A stretch of 56,981 nucleotides of DNA from Flammeovirgaceae bacterium UBA1842 (lineage in GTDB: Bacteria > Bacteroidota > Bacteroidia > Cytophagales > Cyclobacteriaceae): contig DDIU01000027.1 of NCBI GenBank assembly GCA_002338655.1, positions 1-56,981 of the forward strand. Direction: 5' to 3'. Below are positions 1 through 6,108 of the stretch, piece after piece. Made by a program: the position numbers and the translations under genes. The notes beneath the pieces were generated by a model. It did no database searches, was not told where the DNA came from, and saw nothing but the letters and a program-made list of their open reading frames with translations. The stretch's first letter is position 1. Each line of letters starts with the position of its first letter.

Positions 1-71
1 CTATTGACTTAAGCAAGACTTGCGGTATAATGGACTTTGCTTATCCTCTTGGTGATGAAGTTGATCGATGC

Positions 72-599
72 TTAAACTAACTTCTCTGCAAATAACTTCT
101 TCACTTTATCCACTTTAGGCTTTACTACAAACGAACAGTAGGGCTGATTACTATTTTGATTGTAATAGTTTTGATGTGCTTCTTCAGCAACGTAAAATGC
201 TGAAGCGGGGCTTATTTCGGTTACTACCGGATTGTCAAAAACATTTTCATCATTAAGTTTCTTTTTATAGGCCAAGGCTAGTTTTTTTTGGTCTTCATCC
301 ATGTAAAAGATCACAGACCTATACTGGGTGCCTTTATCAGCTCCTTGTCTATTTAAAGTAGTAGGATCATGTGTTTTCCAAAATATCTCCAGCATTTCCT
401 TAAAGGAAATCACCTCCGGATCGAAAGTAATTTTTACAACCTCGGCATGACCGGTTAATCCAGTACATACTTCTCTATAAGCCGGATTTTTAATTTTTCC
501 ACCCATGTAACCGGATTCGATTTTTTTAATCCCTTTTATTTGCTGAAATACCGCCTCAATACACCAAAAGCATCCTGCTCCAAATACTGCCTCATTCAT
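72..599 (-). CDS. msrA: Peptide methionine sulfoxide reductase MsrA
   Basis: This 175-residue protein reduces methionine-S-sulfoxide, free or in proteins, back to methionine, using thioredoxin as electron source. The family signature GCFWC lies at residues 9-13, with Cys10 as the expected catalytic nucleophile and Cys13 as a possible resolving cysteine. Further family motifs follow: the GYMGG segment, the stretch ending in GHAEVV, the WKTHDPTT segment and GTQYRS. Length is normal for a single-domain MsrA with no MsrB fusion. There is no signal peptide, so it should act in the cytoplasm. The start is the ATG directly before the GAGCFWC segment, and there is no room for a longer N-terminus. It is probably a single-gene unit: the gap to the phosphofructokinase gene upstream is 297 bases and holds a repeat element. 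The identification is secure. Confidence 0.96.
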   Translation of the reverse strand: MNEAVFGAGCFWCIEAVFQQIKGIKKIESGYMGGKIKNPAYREVCTGLTGHAEVVKITFDPEVISFKEMLEIFWKTHDPTTLNRQGADKGTQYRSVIFYMDEDQKKLALAYKKKLNDENVFDNPVVTEISPASAFYVAEEAHQNYYNQNSNQPYCSFVVKPKVDKVKKLFAEKLV

Positions 600-699
600 A
601 GTTTAAAATTAATTGTATCCGACTAAATTATATACAGTTTATTATTATGTAACAAAAAGTGGTCGAGATAGATTTTTATTCAATGCTCAGATTACACCA

Positions 700-744
700 A
701 CCCTAAAGGGTGTAGCTGAGGATGTCCATTTAGGAAAAAAAGGT
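700..744 (+). repeat. Interspersed hairpin repeat, copy 1 (10-15-10 type)
   Basis: CCCTAAAGGG (701-710) is followed after exactly 15 bases by CCATTTAGGA (726-735), an imperfect inverted copy, and then by an A/G-rich flank. Elements with the same arms, spacing and flank lie at 5249-5294 and 56703-56747 on the other strand. A 61-codon open frame at 613-798 runs through the element and looks like an artefact. The rest of the 297-base gap between msrA and the phosphofructokinase gene shows nothing recognisable. Confidence 0.6.
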
Positions 745-896
745 GTTCTTAGCATGGGTTCCAACAAAATAACCTTTTCTCGACAGCTTATTAATTAAAA
801 TACATAATACCTATAATATTAACTCCAAGACGAGATGAAAGTTTTGATTTTGAACTTAATAATTAGCTTACGTCAATGGTCTGACAATTTTTAAAA

Positions 897-2006
897 TCAA
901 TCTCCAAAGGAGATACCAATGGCTTTGGCCGCATGGATATGATAATCATCCTCTTTGATAAAATTATATTCACCAATGGCTGATTTCAAGCTGACGGAGG
1001 TAATCTTGTTGTTTTTGTAGGACGTCATGTACCCATACTCTTTATCCAACACCATTTCGAAGGCCTTCACTCCAAAGAGCGTGGCGAGTATCCTGTCAAA
1101 GGCAATGGGTGTACCACCGCGTTGGGTATGTCCCAATACTGTTTCCCTTATATCTGCCTGACAACCAGCGGCTTTTAGTTGAGCCGACAAAGCGAACGCC
1201 ACACCTCGAAGGCGTTGATGTTCATAGCCCATTTCATCACTTTGCTCTCCCGTTGCAGTGCCACCTTTAGGTCTTGCCCCTTCTGCAACCACAATATTGA
1301 CGAAGCCTTTGCCTCCTTTATACCTTTGGTTGATGTGATCTACGATTTTATTGATGTCATAAGGCCTTTCTGGAATTAAACACACTTCAGCCCCTCCTGC
1401 AATAGCGGTATGCAAAGCTATCCACCCTGCATCACGTCCCATTACCTCCATGATCATTACCCTATGATGACTTTCTGCCGTAGTTACTAACTTGTCAAAA
1501 CTGTCAGTGGCAATTTGCACTGCTGTTCGAAAACCAAAAGTAAAATCAGTGGCTGAAACGTCATTGTCAATGGTCTTGGGTACACCAATAATGTTAAGTC
1601 CCTTTTCAAATAACTTTTGTGAGATACGTTGCGAACCATCTCCGCCAATGTTGATCACTGCCTCTATTCCAAGATTATGGATTCTATTAATCAGCTCATC
1701 GGATTGGTCAGCAATTCGCCAAGAGCCATCTTTATTTTGTGTTGGGAATTCAAATGGATTGCCTTTATTGGTAGTTTTTAATATGGTGCCTCCCCTTACA
1801 TGGATACCTGCAGTCGTTTTGTTGTTAAGCTTCATTAACTGCATGGGCTCGTACAGAATTCCGTTAAAGGCCTCCATACTACCTATTACAGACCAGTCCT
1901 TTTCTTTTTTCGCCCGTTTTACGATTCCTCTGATTACAGCATTGAGCCCTGGGCAGTCGCCACCTCCGGTAAGTACCAAGACTTTCTTTTTTGCTACCAT
2001 CATCAA
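897..2006 (-). CDS. pfkA: 6-phosphofructokinase
   Basis: Phosphorylates fructose-6-phosphate to fructose-1,6-bisphosphate, the committed step of glycolysis, in the cytoplasm. Family motifs are clear: TGGGDCPGLN near residues 13-22, GGDGS at 121-125, PKTIDND at 143-149 and MGRDAGW at 189-195. The two residues that usually predict the phosphoryl donor are mixed. The Gly in GGDGS (equivalent to E. coli Gly104) is the ATP type, while the Lys in PKTIDND (equivalent to Gly124) is common in pyrophosphate enzymes and also in ATP-using plant and protist-type enzymes. ATP use is therefore likely but not certain. At 369 residues it is longer than the roughly 320 of E. coli PfkA. Three methionine codons lie at the N-terminus (MMMVAKKK), so the exact start is uncertain by a few residues. 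It is divergent from the TPM-domain gene, 48 bases away. Confidence 0.93.
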   Translation of the reverse strand: MMMVAKKKVLVLTGGGDCPGLNAVIRGIVKRAKKEKDWSVIGSMEAFNGILYEPMQLMKLNNKTTAGIHVRGGTILKTTNKGNPFEFPTQNKDGSWRIADQSDELINRIHNLGIEAVINIGGDGSQRISQKLFEKGLNIIGVPKTIDNDVSATDFTFGFRTAVQIATDSFDKLVTTAESHHRVMIMEVMGRDAGWIALHTAIAGGAEVCLIPERPYDINKIVDHINQRYKGGKGFVNIVVAEGARPKGGTATGEQSDEMGYEHQRLRGVAFALSAQLKAAGCQADIRETVLGHTQRGGTPIAFDRILATLFGVKAFEMVLDKEYGYMTSYKNNKITSVSLKSAIGEYNFIKEDDYHIHAAKAIGISFGD

Positions 2007-2054
2007 TATTATTGTATGACTTTAATTTAACGATTATTTGCTAAGTTTATCATC

Positions 2055-2912
2055 ATGAAATTAAAGTTATTCAAGAATTTCAAAGGCATTGTTTTATGTG
2101 CACTACTGGCCATACCCGTATTGGGCCTTGCGCAAGATATGAAACCGATACCTGAGTTGTGGGCGCGGGTGACAGATGAAACCAACACCCTAAATACAAA
2201 TGAAAAACAGGCACTTGAAAATTACCTGCAATCTTTGGAACAAGAAAAGGGTAGTCAGGTAGCCGTGTTAATAGTGGCTACTACTGAACCTGAACCTATT
2301 GAAGATTATGCCATACGGGTAGCAGAAAAATGGAAACTGGGGAGGAAAGGGGTAGATGATGGAGTGTTATTACTCATTGCCAAAGACGATCGTAGACTGC
2401 GGATAGAGGTAGGCTATGGCTTGGAAGGGGCCATTACCGATGCGCAATCACGAAGAATAATTGAAGACTATATTACGCCCAATTTTAAACAAGGAAATTT
2501 TGTGGGGGGTATAAATGAAGGAGTAGCCGCTATCGCTAAATTAATTGTTGGGGAGGAATTACCTGAACCCACTCACGGAAATAACGATTCCAATGGGAAC
2601 GGTATCTTCGGATGGGTGATACTTATTGGGGCACTTATATTGGCCGGAATGACTAAAGAGAAGCTGGGGACATGGAAAAGCAAAGGACTTGGGTCTGCGG
2701 TGGCATTTATAGCGGGTATTTTAGTATTTGGACTTGGAATGGCCTTTATGATCACCATATTTTTCTTAATATTTTCATCAGTGAGTGGTGGAGCAGGCCG
2801 TGGTGGCTTTTACGGAGGAGGATTTGGCGGTGGAGGTAGTTTCGGTGGTGGAGGCGGTTTCAGTGGCGGAGGCGGAAGCTTTGGTGGCGGAGGAGCCTCT
2901 GGGGGTTGGTAG
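2055..2912 (+). CDS. TPM-domain (YgcG-like) membrane protein with glycine-rich tail
   Basis: Residues 1-26 form a signal peptide ending LGLAQ. Residues about 35-165 form a TPM domain, including the segments VTDETNTLN and RIEVGYGLEG that are typical of the family. A hydrophobic region at about 190-245 gives one or two membrane segments. The last 40 residues are almost entirely Gly, Ser and Phe (GGGGSFGGGG-type repeats) and end in GGW. TPM proteins of this kind are exported and membrane-anchored; roles in protein quality control and phosphatase activity have been proposed for relatives, but no precise function can be assigned here. The next gene, 16 bases downstream, encodes a second TPM protein, so the two probably work together. 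The usual third partner, LemA, is not adjacent. Confidence 0.85.
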   Translation: MKLKLFKNFKGIVLCALLAIPVLGLAQDMKPIPELWARVTDETNTLNTNEKQALENYLQSLEQEKGSQVAVLIVATTEPEPIEDYAIRVAEKWKLGRKGVDDGVLLLIAKDDRRLRIEVGYGLEGAITDAQSRRIIEDYITPNFKQGNFVGGINEGVAAIAKLIVGEELPEPTHGNNDSNGNGIFGWVILIGALILAGMTKEKLGTWKSKGLGSAVAFIAGILVFGLGMAFMITIFFLIFSSVSGGAGRGGFYGGGFGGGGSFGGGGGFSGGGGSFGGGGASGGW

Positions 2913-2928
2913 TTAAAGTATAAATATC

Positions 2929-3582
2929 ATGGCGAAAAATATTGAATTTACAGATGCACAAAAAGAGGCGATAAAGGCCGCAGTGCAAAAAGCAGAAACC
3001 AGAACATCGGGGGAAATAGTACCCTACTTTGTGGCTGCCAGTGATGATTATGAGGAGACTAATCTCAGAGCAGCTTTGCTTTTTATCCTAATTGCATTAG
3101 GTACATTAGGGTCACTTTCTTTTTCATGGAACCTGCCTTTTGCAATTACGCCAATGGAAGTGGTGCTGTTTACCCTAGCTATGGGTGCGGTAGGTTATGG
3201 CTTGTCCCGCTTTGTTTCCCCTTTTCGGAAAATGCTTATTCCAAAAGACCTTATGCATGCCAAAGTTCAACAACGGGCATCATCTGCCTTTCTTTCAGAG
3301 GAGGTTTTTCTGACGGAGAAGAGAACTGGAATAGTGATCCTGGTCAGTAATTTTGAGCGCATGGTAGAGGTTTTGGGTGATTCTGGTATCAATGAAAAAG
3401 TAAACAAGGCAGATTGGCAGCAAGTGGTGGAGCTGATTATAGCTGGAATTAAAAACGGTGATCCTGCTAAAGGCATTATAGACGGGGTCGAACGATGTGG
3501 GGAACTGCTTGTGGAGGCAGGGGTAGATAAACCAGCCGACAATCCCAACGAACTTTCAGATGATATAAGATTAGGCCAATGA
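2929..3582 (+). CDS. Second TPM-domain membrane protein
   Basis: A 217-residue protein starting with a TPM-like domain (DAQKEAIKAAVQKAETRTSGEIVPYF), then two hydrophobic stretches at about 46-62 and 77-94 that would form a membrane hairpin. The soluble half after it contains a second family-like segment (KRTGIVILVSNFERMVEVLGD). This layout matches the small, signal-peptide-less TPM protein that usually follows a YgcG-like protein in Bacteroidota. It lies 16 bases after the longer TPM gene and shares an ATGA overlap with the saccharopine-dehydrogenase-like gene downstream, so the three are probably co-transcribed. The molecular function is unknown, and an envelope role is inferred from the topology. 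Confidence 0.8.
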   Translation: MAKNIEFTDAQKEAIKAAVQKAETRTSGEIVPYFVAASDDYEETNLRAALLFILIALGTLGSLSFSWNLPFAITPMEVVLFTLAMGAVGYGLSRFVSPFRKMLIPKDLMHAKVQQRASSAFLSEEVFLTEKRTGIVILVSNFERMVEVLGDSGINEKVNKADWQQVVELIIAGIKNGDPAKGIIDGVERCGELLVEAGVDKPADNPNELSDDIRLGQ

Positions 3583-4622
3583 AAATGTTGATATACGGAG
3601 CCAATGGCTACACTGGAAGGTTGATAGTGGACGAGGCCATCAAACAAGGAATTAAACCCACAATAGCTGGGCGTAATAAGGATGAAATTGAGCAACTGGC
3701 GGAAGAAAAAGAGCTGGAATATGCCACTTTTTCTTTGGAAGATAAATCTTCTTTGCTCAGTGCACTTCATAATCATGACATAGTGATTCATTGCGCAGGC
3801 CCATTTGTGCATACTGCAAATGCCATGGCCAAAGCATGTATTGAGGCAAAAACGCATTATTTAGATATTACTGGCGAGTTGCAGGTATTTGAGCAACTAA
3901 AAGCCATGGGTGATCAAGCAAAGGAAGCGGGGATCATGCTTATGCCCGGGGCGGGTTTTGATGTGGTTCCTTCAGATTGTCTGGCGGTTCATTTAAAATC
4001 AAAAATGCCTGATGCTTCTGATTTAACCTTGGCTTTTACCAGCGTTGGAGGCAGTTTATCACGTGGCACAGCAAAAACCATGGTTGAGAAATCGCATGAA
4101 GGCCAATGGATAAGAATAAATGGCAAACTAGAAAGTAAGCCAATGGGCAGTTCGGTGACCCACATAGACTTTGGGGAGTTTGAACAAGATGCAGTGGGCA
4201 TCTCCTGGGGCGATATAGCTACGGCCTATTACAGTACGGGCATTCCAAATATTGAAGTGTTTACTGGAAGTGACGAGAGCCAAATCAAGAAGTTGAAATG
4301 GATGGGAAGACTTTCCTTTTTACTTAAGTATCAATGGGTAAAGAACTTTTTAAAGAAACAGATCGACAAAAAACCTGCTGGCCCCTCATTAAAGAAACGT
4401 GAAAAAGGCAAGATGCATTTATGGGGGAAAGCAGTAAACGGAGATCAAACCATTGAAGCCCGTTTAGTAACCCCCAATGGTTATACACTCACCGCATTAA
4501 GTACGGTATTAATTGCTTCAAAAATAGCAAAAGGCGATTTCAAACCAGGCTATCAAACCCCAGCCATGGCGTATGGGCAGAACCTTATTTTGGAGATTGA
4601 GGGGACAGGGTTTGTTAATTGA
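3579..4622 (+). CDS. Saccharopine dehydrogenase-like NAD(P)-binding oxidoreductase
   Basis: Residues 1-120 form a Rossmann fold opening with GANGYTG at 7-13, the dinucleotide-binding loop seen in saccharopine dehydrogenase-like proteins and trans-acting enoyl reductases. The later segment HCAGPFVHTANAMAKACIEA and the motif MPGAGFDVVPSDCLAVHL are typical of this broad family. Length (347 residues) fits. These proteins are membrane-associated or cytosolic oxidoreductases of mostly unknown substrate, so the call is for the family only. The start codon overlaps the stop of the preceding TPM gene (ATGA), suggesting translational coupling. A second ATG two codons later (MKM) is an equally good start. 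Confidence 0.8.
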   Translation: MKMLIYGANGYTGRLIVDEAIKQGIKPTIAGRNKDEIEQLAEEKELEYATFSLEDKSSLLSALHNHDIVIHCAGPFVHTANAMAKACIEAKTHYLDITGELQVFEQLKAMGDQAKEAGIMLMPGAGFDVVPSDCLAVHLKSKMPDASDLTLAFTSVGGSLSRGTAKTMVEKSHEGQWIRINGKLESKPMGSSVTHIDFGEFEQDAVGISWGDIATAYYSTGIPNIEVFTGSDESQIKKLKWMGRLSFLLKYQWVKNFLKKQIDKKPAGPSLKKREKGKMHLWGKAVNGDQTIEARLVTPNGYTLTALSTVLIASKIAKGDFKPGYQTPAMAYGQNLILEIEGTGFVN

Positions 4623-4636
4623 GCCAAGTTGACCCC

Positions 4637-4684
4637 TATTCGACATTTCCAATGTCGAATGATTATAGTAGGATTCATAATCCG
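4637..4684. repeat. Tandem palindromes between convergent genes
   Basis: Two hairpins stand side by side. ATTCGACATT (4638-4647), a 3-base loop and AATGTCGAAT (4651-4660) form a perfect 10-bp stem. GGATT (4671-4675), CAT and AATCC (4679-4683) form a 5-bp stem. They lie 15 bases after the stop of the oxidoreductase gene, in the gap before the convergent thioesterase gene. They may act as a terminator or be a dispersed repeat. There is no U-tract. Confidence 0.6.
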
Positions 4685-4756
4685 TGCAATTGGCCAAATC
4701 AACTTTAGGAAAGTTAAGGAACCCAACCCAAAAGAGAATAAACTGATTATTAAGCC

Positions 4757-5149
4757 CTAACTATCCCCAAACCGATCTTTCACAAAAGTTGTTTTTGATT
4801 TACTATGAGGTTTTGGGTTCCCATCTTCCCCTAGGCTTACAAACACGATTTTATCAACTATCAAAATGGTTTTTCTTGTGAGCTTATTTCTCACCTCACA
4901 CTTCAATGTAAGGGAAGTATTGCCAAAATGAATGGCCTCCATTCCCATTTCAATAATGTCCCCTTGTTTGGCTGAGCTCACAAAATTTATTTCAGAAATG
5001 TACTTGGTGACACATTGTTTATTCTCCAACTGTATAATGGCATATATGGCCGCCTCTTCATCTATCCATTTGAGTAGGCTACCGCCAAATAGTGTTCCAT
5101 TGGGGTTCAAATCCTCTGGCTTGACCCATTTTCTTGTGTGAAAATTCAT
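4757..5149 (-). CDS. Acyl-CoA thioesterase, hotdog fold
   Basis: A 130-residue single hotdog domain of the YciA/BACH-type acyl-CoA thioesterases, which hydrolyse acyl-CoA to fatty acid and CoA in the cytoplasm. The N-terminal core NPNGTLFGGSLLKWIDEEAA is the family's central-helix motif (Asn-X-hydrophobic-Gly-Thr-hydrophobic-Phe-Gly-Gly), with the conserved Asp of WID. A beta-sheet half follows with VRNKLTRKTILIVD. Length matches one domain, which would form multimers. The start is the ATG at MNFHTRKWV. No operon partner is visible, because the neighbours converge or diverge. Substrate chain length cannot be inferred. Confidence 0.88.
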   Translation of the reverse strand: MNFHTRKWVKPEDLNPNGTLFGGSLLKWIDEEAAIYAIIQLENKQCVTKYISEINFVSSAKQGDIIEMGMEAIHFGNTSLTLKCEVRNKLTRKTILIVDKIVFVSLGEDGNPKPHSKSKTTFVKDRFGDS

Positions 5150-5248
5150 TTTTTAAAGATACTGTTGTCCAATTTAATTCTACTTAAAAAAAGTAATTAA
5201 TGCGTTAGAGAATAGATTTTTTGAGTTCATAGCTAATTGTTAAAAAAT

Positions 5249-5294
5249 CCTTTTCATTCCCTAAAGGGACATCTTGTCCTTTACCCTTTAGGGT
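5249..5294 (-). repeat. Interspersed hairpin repeat, copy 2 (10-15-10 type)
   Basis: CCCTAAAGGG (5259-5268) and CCCTTTAGGG (5284-5293) are exact inverted copies separated by 15 bases. This is the best-preserved member of the three-copy family and gives a perfect 10-bp stem. On the minus strand it reads ACCCTAAAGGGT, 15 bases later CCCTTTAGGG, then AATGAAAAGG, which aligns with the copies at 700-744 and 56703-56747. Confidence 0.7.
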
Positions 5295-5407
5295 GGGGAA
5301 GTTTGGAGTAAAGAATAAGAATCTATTATTGGGCGCAACTATTTTAAAAATATATCTTACGAGGTAATTATTCTACAAATCACCTAAAATCGCTACTTTT
5401 ATCTTAG

Positions 5408-5992
5408 ATGGCGGTGTCACAAATACAGAAAGATGAGATAAAAAGGCTTCTTGTTGAAGGCAAAAAGATCGAGGCCATAAAGTACATAAGATCAAATTTT
5501 AACCTTGATCTGAAAGAAGCCAAAACCCTTGCCGACCATATTGAAGTAGAATATGACATTCATGATTATGAACGTGCCACCATTGGGAACTCACAAAAAA
5601 GGAAACCGACCAATGCCACACGCACTATTGGTAAAGTGTTTATGTCCTTGGGTCTGCTTATCTTTTTTATAGCAATCTTCATTTACTTTCAGCAGGCTAA
5701 ACTCAGCGAAAAAAGCATAATGGTAATCGGGACGGTGGAAGGCAACCTGGCACAACCCACCTTTAAATATGAATTCAACGGCAACACTTACCGATATTTG
5801 TCTTCCGTAACATCCAACCCGCCCAGCTATTATCTGGGGGAAGAAGTGGAGATATTTGTAGATACTGAAAACCCTGAAAACATTCTTGTAAACACAATAT
5901 TAGATCGATGGTTTTTCATTTTATTCATCAGTGGCTTCGCTTCCCTTTTTTCTGTAGTTGGCTTTACCATTTATAAAATATCCAATCGTTAG
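5408..5992 (+). CDS. L7/L12-like domain fused to DUF3592 membrane protein
   Basis: Residues about 8-48 (IEAIKYIRSNFNLDLKEAKTL) resemble the C-terminal domain of ribosomal protein L7/L12, with its lysine-rich EAIKxxR and LKEAKxL pattern. A membrane segment follows at about 76-94, then a periplasmic beta-rich part (PTFKYEFNGNTYRY, YYLGEEVEIFVDTENPENILV) typical of DUF3592, and a second membrane segment near 168-187. The function is unknown. L7/L12-like modules also occur in non-ribosomal proteins as small interaction domains, so a ribosomal role should not be assumed. It is a single-gene unit, with the next gene 116 bases downstream on the same strand. The start ATG is directly before the domain. 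Confidence 0.75.
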   Translation: MAVSQIQKDEIKRLLVEGKKIEAIKYIRSNFNLDLKEAKTLADHIEVEYDIHDYERATIGNSQKRKPTNATRTIGKVFMSLGLLIFFIAIFIYFQQAKLSEKSIMVIGTVEGNLAQPTFKYEFNGNTYRYLSSVTSNPPSYYLGEEVEIFVDTENPENILVNTILDRWFFILFISGFASLFSVVGFTIYKISNR

Positions 5993-6043
5993 CCACGTCT
6001 ATTAATACCGATTCTATATCTGTTGAGTGAAAAAAACCTGCCG

Positions 6044-6076
6044 TTTGTCTAAATAGTGCAACCTTCGTTACTTTTT
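6044..6076 (+). promoter_or_regulatory. Candidate Bacteroidota-type promoter for the DUF5916 gene
   Basis: TTTG (6044-6047), 21 bases, then TACTTTTT (6069-6076) match the phylum's -33/-7 consensus TTG and TAnnTTTG at all but the last base. The predicted transcript would start about 25-30 bases before the ATG at 6109. Confidence 0.45.
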
Positions 6077-6108
6077 ACAGTATTTCATTAGGTAACCTTA
6101 ATTTTTAG

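Noticed and set aside
3..80. Open frame running in from the left edge and ending inside msrA's 3' end
   Set aside because: Only 25 codons are visible, with no recognisable motif, and they end opposite the msrA stop; it may be the tail of a convergent gene but cannot be supported.
613..798. 61-codon ORF between msrA and pfkA
   Set aside because: It reads through the interspersed repeat, its composition is not protein-like, and it has no ribosome binding site or homologous motif.
1492..2019. 175-codon ORF opposite pfkA
   Set aside because: Antisense shadow of a strongly conserved gene; no motif of its own.
2790..2909. Tandem DNA repeat in the 3' part of the first TPM gene
   Set aside because: It simply encodes the glycine-rich tail that is normal for this family.
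3267..3857. 196-codon ORF opposite the TPM and oxidoreductase genes
   Set aside because: Antisense to two well-supported genes in an operon; Cys- and Ser-rich translation typical of a shadow frame.
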